Both the position numbers and the translations under genes were made by a program. 64,000 nt of DNA from Carallia brachiata (lineage: Eukaryota; Streptophyta; Magnoliopsida; Malpighiales; Rhizophoraceae), in NCBI GenBank assembly GCA_021464245.1, contig JADCRB010000030.1, positions 523,376-587,375 of the forward strand, given 5' to 3'. Shown piece by piece: positions 1-11,200 of the stretch; position 1 is the stretch's first letter; every line of letters begins with the position of its first letter. The notes beneath the pieces are model-generated. The model was not told the DNA's origin. It was given only the letters and a program-made list of their open reading frames with translations, and searched no databases.

Positions 1-27
1 ACCTCCTCATCTCCCTTCATATGTTAG

Positions 28-33
<6 letters not shown>

Positions 34-62
<29 letters not shown>
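34..62. repeat. (CT)n microsatellite
   Basis: A pure CT dinucleotide run lies in what must be an intron of the DUF547-type gene, because the next coding exon starts at 215 after a TTTTAG acceptor. No function is implied. Confidence 0.9.
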
Positions 63-64
<2 letters not shown>

Positions 65-214
65 CTCGTATTTATGAAGAATTGTATCTTATTGGGAGGT
101 AGGAACATAGGAAAGGTGATTGAAGGAATCAATCAAATCCATCAGTTTTGATAGGTTATGAATCTTCAAATTTGATTAAAATGGTAATGTGGGTTCTCGT
201 TTTGCTTGTTTTAG

Positions 215-1155
215 GTGTTAGAGCTGCTAGCTGAAGTGGCTGTAATAGAAGAGGAGGTTGTTCGGCTTGAGGAACAGGTTGCAAATTTTCGACAAGGACT
301 TCATCAGGAAGCTGTGTACACCTGCTCCATCAAGAGTGTGGAGAATTCTGATGATGCAATTGATCAGTCCTCAACTACGAGGCCAAAACACCCGCGATCA
401 AAGTCGCTCATGTACATCTCCTCCATCAAGAATTTGGAGAATTCTGATGATGTAATTGATCAGTCCGCAACTATGAGACCAAAACACCCGCGATCAAAGT
501 CGCTCTCTCAGAGTGAGGTCAATTTAGCAACATCTGTTTCCAGGTCTCAACCTTTTCTTGCTAGAAGCATGTCACGTCGAAAGCTAATATCTTCAAATCC
601 CATTTTGAATCGATCTGATATTTGTTATGGTAGGCTGGAAAATGGAAAACAAGCTTCTGGTAAACCAAATTGCTCGTCACCTCTTATTTGCGATGGAAGG
701 GGGAAGGAGAATCGCTCGTACACTGATTCTGCCAAGAATAAGCAATCTCCAAAGAAGAAAACAGCTAAAAATTCCACTCTAGCCAAGAGAGTGTCAAACA
801 AGAATGAGTTAGAGGACCGGTGCTTGGATTCTTTAAAGGTGCGGGTAGATAATTTATCAGCATCCTATACTGAGAAATAGTCCTCACTATACCAGTCTCT
901 CTAACTTTGACATGTCTTCTGCAGCTAGAGTGCAGACTCGTCGAATCAGAAAGACCACAATCAAGCCCTTCTGGTTTCTCTGATGATAGACTATTGGAAA
1001 CTGACATGACTCCCAATAAGGTATCTGAGGACATTGTGATGTGCTTGTCTAGCATTTTCTTAAGAATGAGCAGATTGAAGAACAAAGCATCGGATTCAGG
1101 GATTCTTTCATTAGAACTGCCCATCTTTCCAAATGAGAGGAAGGGAGAGAGTTAG
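215..1155 (+). pseudogene. MIP1 leucine-zipper/DUF547 gene, truncated copy
   Basis: Two exons are visible, 215-838 and 925-1155, joined by a GT-AG intron in phase 0. The gene starts upstream of the window, since position 215 follows a splice acceptor. The first exon opens with the acidic coiled coil LELLAEVAVIEEEVVRLEEQ, which is the ternary-complex-factor MIP1 leucine zipper found at the N-terminus of plant DUF547 proteins. The second exon holds the linker SEDIVMCLSSIFLRMS that normally precedes DUF547. Translation then stops at TAG 1153-1155. The bases after the stop, read in the same frame, still give FWDLYGLPSEF and IGPYKYLC, the expected start of DUF547, before a second stop. The remaining domain is not found downstream. 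I therefore read it as a decayed or truncated copy. A short expressed protein without DUF547 remains possible. The function of the family is poorly known. Confidence 0.75.
315..506 (+). repeat. 96-bp in-frame tandem duplication
   Basis: Two adjacent 96-bp units, 315-410 and 411-506, encode near-identical 32-residue blocks ending in RPKHPRSKSL. The period is a multiple of three, so the frame is kept. The units differ at a handful of positions, so the duplication is not brand new. Confidence 0.9.
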
Positions 1156-2237
1156 TTTTGGGATCTTTATGGTCTCCCTTCTGAGTTTCAAAGTCAAGTT
1201 ATTGGCCCCTATAAATATCTGTGCAATTAGCTTTTAGTTTGCTTTTACATGGGTGAAAGGTTTTGGCCATTTTACTTATTTTCGCCATGAACCCTTGTGG
1301 GACCTTCCATCTGCATGTAACGTGAACAATAAATGGTGGGAACGTACATGACCGGCGGAGACAAAGTGGAATTACACATATATACATGGTTGAAATCTAT
1401 TGTTTGTTAACTAGTAGGTGGGTTTATAGTGTTGTCTTGCACATGGGAGGGCAGATGGGCTTTGTTTGTTGTGATTGTTTTGCCAGTGAATAAGCACAGA
1501 ATGGGAGGTTTAATCCGCTCTAAGAAGTTAGACCGGAAAAAGAAAACTGTGAGAGGAGAGAGACCTGAGCCAAAATTGACCTTGTGATCGGGAACAATGT
1601 TTGAGGAATACAATATCTTTCCAACAGATTTCATCGTTCAACTCTTATGCCATTGGCAATTGGCAATGCTTTTTATTGGGAGACATTCGCACATCGTTAA
1701 GCATTGCAAATGATGCAGGAAAATCCCAGCCATCCGAACACCTCTCGGCGCAAATGCATCACGCTACAACCGACCAAATGACAGAGCCGAAAATGATAAT
1801 TACTTGGATCCAATCATAAACGGATACAACGTTTGGAAGTTAATGCTCAAACAGCCAAGCGCAAACAAGTGACCCAGGGGACTATAAAATTGTTTTACAA
1901 AATTGTGAGTTAGCAGTCTAAAATGGCTCTAAACAACGGATTAATGATTGTACAAGGAACTGTTCCTCAATAACGAAGTAATAATAATAATAATACAAAA
2001 GGAACTGAACCCACAAGAAAGAGGAGCCCGGGGAAGCCCAAATAAAAACAAACCCATTATACATATGTACCCGTCGACACCGCTGTTTTCCTCTCCACGA
2101 CCAACTGGCCCAGACATTCTCCAGACACGCATCTGTAGCTTGCCTTCAGCTCACGCACGCACAGCACGCAAAAATACATGCGGTCAGATGTCCCACTGCT
2201 TGGATCAAGAGCAACCGACATTGTCCATAATTAGACC
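1156..2237. other. Convergent intergenic region
   Basis: This lies between the truncated DUF547 gene (plus strand) and the end of TWD40-1 (minus strand). It probably holds the 3' UTRs of both. The first 75 bases still show DUF547 coding remnants. I see no other gene. Confidence 0.6.
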
Positions 2238-5200
2238 TCAGCCAAACGGTGAAGGAACAGGGCCTGTGAGAGCATCTGATCTCTTGATACTACCCATACC
2301 ACAGATAATGCATCCAGGAGCTGAGAGTGCAGAAAACTTTGCCCCACAGAGATCGCAGACATCATAGCCAATGGTTGACAGACGGCTCAGCGTTGCAGCA
2401 CAGAACTGGGAAGGATCTTCGAGAGGATCAATGGATTTGTTTGAAAGGCCTCTCTGGACGCACATATTGATCAAGCTTCTAAGCTCATCTTGCTTACTTG
2501 GTGGAGCTTTTGATAGAAGGAGCTCAAGCATCTGCTTGGCATAAGCATAATTCTGCACCTCCATGTTTCTTTTAATAGCAGTTCGAATGCAATTTATTCG
2601 GTGCTTTGCCAAAAGAGGCAAAGAACCCAGATGCCGGGACAGTCTCGCCATCTCATCTTTTGCACTGAGTGCACTTGGCCCTTGTACTTTCTGCAGCCGT
2701 GCAATTTCCTGTCCAATAGTTTTAAGCCCAAATTGGATTAATCTAAACCTGAATTAATGAAATATCATATACAAATATATAAGCAGAAACAAAGATGAAG
2801 TTGGCCAGCGAAAATACTTCATTAATGTTGAATTTTGACATGAGAAGGCCAGAACAGGTAAGTAAATCTGAAGCTATCTTTCCTGACATAAGTTATTCTA
2901 TTTATAGTAGTACCCGAAGAAGAGTAACTGCTATCTTGTACTGAGCGCAGATGGTTGCTTGGGCTTTAATATCGGCTCCACGGGAGAAATCCTTAGCTAG
3001 AGCCAAGAAAGCTTCATCAAAGCATGATAATGCATCCGGAAGTTGATTCTGCTCAAGATGAGCAAGTCCAGTCTTGAAGCATATCGAAGCAGCTGCCCCT
3101 CGGGGAACCTAGTATTCAAGGATCCAAAATGACAAGAATTAAGGAATCAGGATATCTAGAGCCCAACATGTCTTCCAAGTGATCAAAATAAAAGTTACAT
3201 TGTAGCCAATATAATGCATGTTTAGAAGTGGCCAAAAATGTGTAATATGAAAGACTAATGGGCAACACTCTGTCTTGAATTTTTTGAAATTCCATGTGAG
3301 TACCTCAATTCCTTTCAATTCTCCCTTGTATACATTCGTAATCTCATATGGAACTTTCTCTTCTAGTTTTTTCCCTTTTTTGTTCCTCTGGGTACATTCT
3401 TTTTAGCCCTTGTGGTTTACAAGAAAGAAAAACCAAAATAAAGGAAAAAGGCATAATATTTGGCCACTTAACCACTTGTCTACCCCTAAAGTCCGCACAG
3501 GGTTGTGGGAATCCCTTTTCCATTTGTTGTGTTAGCAATTTCACGTTTTGGTTAGGAGCACAGAGAGACTTTGAACATAAAGAACAAAAGCAAAATTCTA
3601 GATTAGAAATAAATGATAAAGCAATACTATAGGCTTTTACCTGTCCAGGTCGCACACTGGATGGTGGGGAAGGAGGATGGCCATGAGGTTTTGCAGAATC
3701 AACAGAATTTGGCACTCCAAGGATGCTAAGATCAAGAGGTTGTGTAGAAATTGGGGCCTGAGGTACCTGAACCTGAGGCTGAGCAGTCACAGGAGACTGA
3801 CCAGAACCCTGGGGTGGAACCCCACCATCAGGAAGTCCAATAGTTTCAAGCGAAACAGCTTGTTGAGTAGCCTGTGGAGGAATACCACCATCTGGAAAAC
3901 CTACATCAGGCCCAGAAGAACTACCTGGATTGGGTGTTGGTTTGTCCCTTCCAAACCCCTGAGATGTTTGATCTAATTTTGAGAGATATGTTCCTGGCGG
4001 AGGCAATGATGCTGCAACTTGAAGGGAGGGTATTGTATTTTGGAAGAAGTCCTCTGGGATAGGTCCAGCTGTAACTCCTGCACCCATAACCATAGGAGCT
4101 GGTTGAGATATGGGAGCAGGTTGTGTCAAAGAGTCTGTACCAAACAAATCACCAGGGCCAGAAACTGAAGCAGCAGTGGATACAGTTGCACTGGTAGCTG
4201 GAGGCTGGGATAAAATCTGGCCAGGGTCCTGGGAGCCAGTTAATGACTTAGTCCTCATGGGTGGACCTAATCCTTCACCAAGTTTAAACTGCTTCGTGGC
4301 TTCTTTGATCTTGTTGATGTCCACAGTAGAAGATGAAACTGGCTTGTCTCGTATCCTAATTTTCAGTTTTTTGGTTTTTGATGCACCTTCCTCATCACTA
4401 CTGCTACCATCAGTAGCAGCACCATACATAGTTTTCTTGAATTCTTCTTCCGCTTTTGCCTGTTCATCAGCAGTGGATGAACCAGCAGTCTGTTTGATGA
4501 GAGCATCAAGGCCCATCAAAGAATTTCCGTTCAATTTATCATCAGGCAGTCCCTTTGACGTATTAGGAGAAGATTTAACTATGGCATTGTGAATTCCATT
4601 TGGCTTATTCTCACCATTAGGGATAAAAGCTTTGACCAAACTGTCTTCCCGCACCTCGACAACATTGCCTTTTCCTCTAATTGAACCCAAGTAAACACCA
4701 ATATGATCCGTAATGATCGCTGGGATAGTACCATCATCAGTCTTCATGTATGGCATCACTTCTGCAGCCAGCTCCCACTGTGGTATACTCTTGATACTAG
4801 TAGGCGTTTTGATTTCCCAGTTTCCACCACCCCATTCGGGACCTTTGGGAACCATACTCTCAGCTGCAAAGTTGGCGAAAATTCCTTGGGTCCATCCAGT
4901 AGAGCGAACTCTCAAAATTCTTTCACAATATCGCCTCAGCTCTGGATCTGCATTTTCTTCTTCAAGTTTCTGAGCAAGACGCCGCATGGCACTAGGGTTA
5001 AGGTGGCATATAAACAAGTCAAGCATGCTTTCAAAGTCTGCTATGACTTCAAAAGTTTCTTTTGCACTATCGAATTGGCCATACCTGCAATTTGAAATTC
5101 TAAACTTGTCAAGGAAAATATCAGGAATGTGAACTTTATGCTCAAAAGAAAGTGGGAAACCTACAAGTGGTTCAAATACAGGCAATAAATAACACATCAC

Positions 5201-8200
5201 AGGATGGACATTTCTTCAAATTCAAAGCCCCATTCCTTGTAGATATAATATCTCTTATGATTGTTTTATGAATAACTAGGACTCTACAATTGATATTATG
5301 CACACACGGCAATCACAATCCCAAGATTAAATAAATAGAGAATCAGAGTTTTCCTAAATGATGAGTTTCAGTGTGAGAAGAAGAAGACATCTGCGACATA
5401 TTAAATAGACAACTTCCTGTTCCCTTTCATAAGATCAATAATCGTAGTTTATTCACATGCACATAGGATATAGCATATTTGATCCAAATTTGCACATTAT
5501 GCAGCATAATGAAATGACTAAGTAGATAGATATACAAATGAACAAAAGTGTAGTGAATATGCAGGTACACATATATATTGTACATACAGCTGTGCATACA
5601 TCTAAGCATTGTAAACTGCTTACTTAATACAGGCGTAACCCAGCTGCCGAAAGCTGTGGAACAAGTGAGAAGTTGGAGGGCATTTTGGATAATATCTAGA
5701 ACGCAAAAACTCATCCTTCAAAACCGATAAAGCAGTAGAAAAGCAGAGAGCTTTGATAGCATAGACACCTCGCAAAACCTAATTTGACCAAAAAAATGTT
5801 CAGAAAAATTTGGACATTAGAAAGACAATAAATGCAAGTGAAACATCAGCAGTCACCTGAGTGAACTGTGGACCCGCCTGGGACAACGATACTGCAAGAT
5901 CTCCACAAACAGGAGGACCTCTAGCAAGAATATCAAGAGATCTAGGAGTGATGCGCAAACTGTCAAATCTGGATTTAGAAAGCAAATCATAAGATAATAC
6001 TACAGTTAGCAATTAATGCAGCATTCAAAAGACCTGAATATCACTAGAGATTCACAGATGTCAAGTCTGGCAAAAGATTGTATAAATAAGCAAAGATAAC
6101 CTCGATGTTATTTGGTACAGTATTTCCGATAGGTCAAGCTTTTGCTCAAAAGTTTGTTGCATTGTGGCAAATCCAATAAGCAGTGGCTCTAGTAGCCCAA
6201 CAAGACAGCTCTTTATCTCAACTCCCTTTTTTTGTCTGGGATTTATATCCGTTGAATTAGCAAGCAACAATCTATCATTCAAAGCACCAACCAACGCTGC
6301 ACAGAAACATTTCCAACCAATGAATAGGAGATAATAGTGTAGAGCAAATGGAAATGTACATCAGATATGGAAAAAATCACTGTCCAAACAGGATAACATC
6401 TTACCTGCATTAGGCATGCTAATGGATAGAACTGTCCTCACTATTCCATCCCAGCCAAGTATGCTAATTGCTGTTGAAGTAGAGAAGAGAAGAGCAGGCC
6501 CAACCCATAGAAGAGATCTAAAGTGCACATAAGTTAAGTGTTCAAACTTATTTATAAACTTTAATTATATCATCTGAAAAGTATTCACAACAAAAATTTG
6601 ATAAATTTTTCTGTCAGGATATTGAAGGAAGTCCTTTATCAAATTTTGTGAAACTGCTTGCCAGTATATCAAGATCTGCTGAAACCATAAGCACTCTTTG
6701 AGTGGTTAAGATCCCTGCAACATAGCCTCGAAGAGTTTCCTGCCAGTGTACCTAAAAAAGAGAGAGATACCATGGTCAATTATAATCATATTCCATTTCG
6801 AGAACGTTGAAAATGCAGAGTTAGAAGTCTATTTGCCTGATGCACACAGAAAAACAGTAAAACAACAGCCAGACGAAAAATGAGTTGGTACAAAGCATGA
6901 CAAGACCCTGTCCTCTTTGTCATTGTGATCGAAGTGTGCAATGTATTGGAAAAAGAGCACTCCACATGTCAAACAAAGCAGCACTCTTCTCATCCTAACC
7001 AGCTCAGTCTGATAAACAATGCACATGGTCAATAAAGGCTGTCCTGCAGGTGTTTTGGTAGATAGGCTAGTATGCACGTTGTAACAAGTCCAAAACTACC
7101 TCTGATCTGACTTCAGCAACAATACCACTTACCAACAAAAATTTCACGTTTTCTTCTGACAGAATGTAATTCAGCCTCAAAGTTTATGAACCATTAGATA
7201 AGAGCCAATATTCAATTGTTGCCCATTCATTCCCACTGGAGTACAGAATACTCAACTCAATGCAGGCCCAAACCTCTATTGCGTAATCTCTCTCTTTCTC
7301 TCTCTCTCTCTGCCCGCGGTAATAAGCTGAGAAATTTAACATATTTACCTGGAGCACAATCTCATGGGCTTTCAACTTGATTGATTTTTTCCCTTCAGCT
7401 TTAGTTGATATGTAATGGCCATCTGAACTTGAAAGATGGTATCCTTGATTCAACTTTGCAAAACTAATCTGGCTCCCATTAGAAGCAAACATCAAAGTTG
7501 ACTCTGCACAAACACATTAGATTCCAGTCAGCATGATGTATAATAGAAGGCTACAGCATTAAGCATAAAGGATCTCATCTTCTAAAGCACCTGTTGGAGT
7601 AGAAAAAATATTGTCAACTTGACTTTCAAACATAAACTGCACAGGGCCCCGTATAGAGCTAGTATTTGCTTCTGCAGTTGGGTTTTCTTCAACCAACAGG
7701 TTCTTTTCACCGGTTTCTTTCAAAGCTGCCCCGGGCAGAATATACAGAGCCAGTCCAGTCTTGTCTTCATCAAGAATTGCAAACTGATTTTCACTGGGGC
7801 CAATAAATGCTGCATCTCGACCTTAAGCCAAAGAAGAACAAAGAAGCAATTGTCAGGTTTTATTTCATTTCACGTGGCGTAACTAGCTACTAAAATTGAC
7901 AGGTCCAAAAGGAAGATGTACCTTTGATAGTGCTTCCTTTACTGTTGGCTTGTTGAGAATTGGTATTTTCCCAATAAAAGACCACTTCATTTGTAGAACC
8001 ACTGAATTCGTAAACAACTAGAAATAGACGCTGAATTTTGCTATAAACAATATGTTTTGGATGGTATTCCACATTTCCAGGAATCTAAAAGACAAACTTC
8101 AACATTTAGCATCCCAAATAAGAAAATAACCTTGCTGTGAAGAGAAAAAGCAACTAAATTACCGTTGTGTATAGTTTCTTATATATGTTGTCCACCCCAG

Positions 8201-11200
8201 AACAGAGATTATATGCCATGAGATTTAAGCCATCAACATAGAAAGCCCTAACGGGATAATGAAGTACTCTGTTCTCTTTGTTAAAGAAATTTAGCTCCAA
8301 ATGGAAGGGCTGTCAAAGAAACCAACAATGAGACGAAATGTAAAAGGAAAAATCACAATCACCATAAATGAATGATTTTAGGTACCTGGCATACGGGAAT
8401 GTCCTTCAAATGGTGCTTCGTGTCCCAGATAGTAATAAGAGGCAGCCGAGAGATGGGAGCACTTTTGACGTGGCCTTCCATGAAATGCTATAAAAAAATC
8501 ATCAAAACTTTGTTTTAGTTTGGCCACTTTTGGCATGGCATTCCATGAAATGCTACCATAAATCACCATGAGTTCATTTTAATCAAAGTTATAAAAAATT
8601 AGGGGCAGGGGAAAAGCCAATTAGCAAAACAGGATCCTCAAAGCAGTGGCCTTTCATTTAGTTAATTTCCTGACATTCAGTAACTACGCAGAGTTCTAGC
8701 ATTCAGCATTTAGCTACGCTACATCAAGGCATACACCTAGCATAAAAAATAAAAATGTTTTCACAGGATGAAAGCATTAATCTGATATCAAAGAGACATA
8801 CACTGTAAAGGAATGCCTTCCTCGCAATGTCTGCAATAGTGAGCTGACTTTGACTGCCATAGAAGGATAATAATTTCAACAATAATTATAAAAACCAAAA
8901 AAAAAAGGGAAATAACAAGCAATGGAAAACCTACCCACTTTTTTGGAAAAAAAAACCCTTAATTGCAACTGGCAATTAGTTCAAACTCACCCCTTAGAAT
9001 GGTGCTCTTGCAACTGTGCTTGAAGTTGATGATCAGCCAAAATTCCTGAAGACCCCAAGGATGAGAGCTTTTCCTTCAATACAGATGCTGCAGACCAACT
9101 CTACCATCAGCATTTTCAACAATGAAGAGGAAAAATAGCATTACACTAAGCATGAAAAGAGAAACTTTACATTCAAGCCAGTTAAAATGTCACAAAGAAT
9201 GCTAAAGTCATGGCCCATTAAGAACAGCCTAGCAATCGTGATAAAAGAACTTTCATTTACTACAATCCTAACCCACCACAAATCCATGCATTCTTAGTCT
9301 GCCAAATCTAGCAACTACATGGTTTTTCTCCTCTGCCAAAACTTCCAGAACTGAACGGTCCTCATATTTTAACATAATCATCTCAAAATCACTCTCCAAA
9401 AAAGAAAACTCCCTCGTTCTCCCATTACATTCAGTGCAAACAGACAGGTTGCTCAAATAACGTGGTATAACCGAAATTGTGCAACCGAAAAGAAAAAGAA
9501 AAGAGGATATCAACAATAGAAAACAGACAAACAGGGCATCCATACAACCAATGTGAAATATTAAAAATCAGATATTCCAATGTGCTAATGAGACAAAGAT
9601 TTTTAACATTTAAAAAAGAATATATATGTCACAAGAAACACAATATCCAGACTTGTCCAGACTCAAACAGCTACTCACCTGAAGAACCTCTTGCACTCTG
9701 CAGAACTGCAAAGAGTTGTTTCCTTCCTTCCCTAGTGTATTGAGCCCTATTTTTCAAATTCTCACCACCTGACACGGTCTTTAATGAGAAGAAAGGGAAA
9801 AAAAAAAAACACATTCAAACTTCTGAGAAACTAACAATTGAGACTTTTAAGTGATCGACAAAGATGGTTAATACTAACTGCAAACAGCAGTGCTGCTAAG
9901 TTCAATTTCGGATGGACTTCTAAAGCTTTAATTCGTGGTAGAGGGTAAACTGCTTCTCCGCCTTGCTGGGATAAGACGCGAGGAATGTCGATTGATTCAA
10001 TTCCTGCATAAGAAAAAGTGGGGGGAAATATATCTGTTATTGCAACTTGCATGACAAATGACTGAAGAAAAGCTTAGAAAATTATGATCAAGAAGCATGA
10101 ACCAGAATTCATCCGAGTTCTATGAATCTTGGCTTTCTTTCAGGTGGCCACTCAATAACGTGTAAATTTGGGCTTTTATATTACTTATTGTAGTTCCTAT
10201 GACCATCTTTAGACAATTTGCTCTAACCAAATAAATTATCCTGCTCGCAGAATTAGAAATGAACATATTATACATTCTGTGAAGGATAAAGCAATCATAG
10301 TTGTAACAACAAATGACCCTTCTGATTGTCATCAGCAACCAACTCAGTTTGTGAGTGTTAGTTCTAGAAATGAGTGGTTTGGATTAGAGTAAGACAGAGC
10401 TTATGCATACCAACATAGTCATAATAAATTGGACAAAAACCAATGATTCTAATTGTGGCCTGTTACAGCAGTCAGACTTGAGAATATTTTTGAGCATAAA
10501 CTTTTAAAATTTCGCCAAGGACAGAACTAAATGATTCAAATAGAAAGCATGAAATTTGGCTGTACTCAGCTCAATATTTTGCTTGTAAAAAGGCAAAAAC
10601 AGTCCACAACAGAAAATAATAATGACCAGAGCTAACCAGCAGGCTCAAAAAAATTTGCTTGCACAGGAGGTCTATTAGGATTAAGTATAACTCTTGTTTT
10701 CCAGACTTGAAGAGATCCATCCTTCAAAACTGTGACAAGAAGCCGCAACATTGGGAGCCAAGCAATTGATGTTATTGGTTGGGTGCCCACTTGTGTGCTG
10801 CAAATACAAGTGGGTGATGATCATTAGAAATGTATCAAAGAAAACAGCAATGGTAAATAAAAGAGCCGTATAGAAGGAGGCTTGAGTAATAGTAACAATC
10901 CAATCCCAGATTTCTGAGCAAGAAATAAGGCCAAAGACCAGATAATTCTCCTGAGCAAAACAGGGTCTGAGGAGAATATCTGATTTCAAAAAGAACTACT
11001 CATCAATTTGCATCAAGTGATTGCTATCAAAACTTAAACCACTGGCCCACTAGAACAGAAAATAGCAAGATCATACAAGGGCTAAAAACACAAAGGACGA
11101 TATAATGTTTGCCCTTATATATTTATGCTTGTGTCCCTTGGGTTGCAAAATTACAGTGAATTTTTCAAATTCAAGAATTCCTGTATGCTGTCTAACTCGT

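Noticed and set aside
3344..5200. A single 618-codon open frame
   Set aside because: Only 5084-3641 is exon 22 of TWD40-1. The two ends are intron sequence that happens to be open; conserved protein stops at the splice sites.
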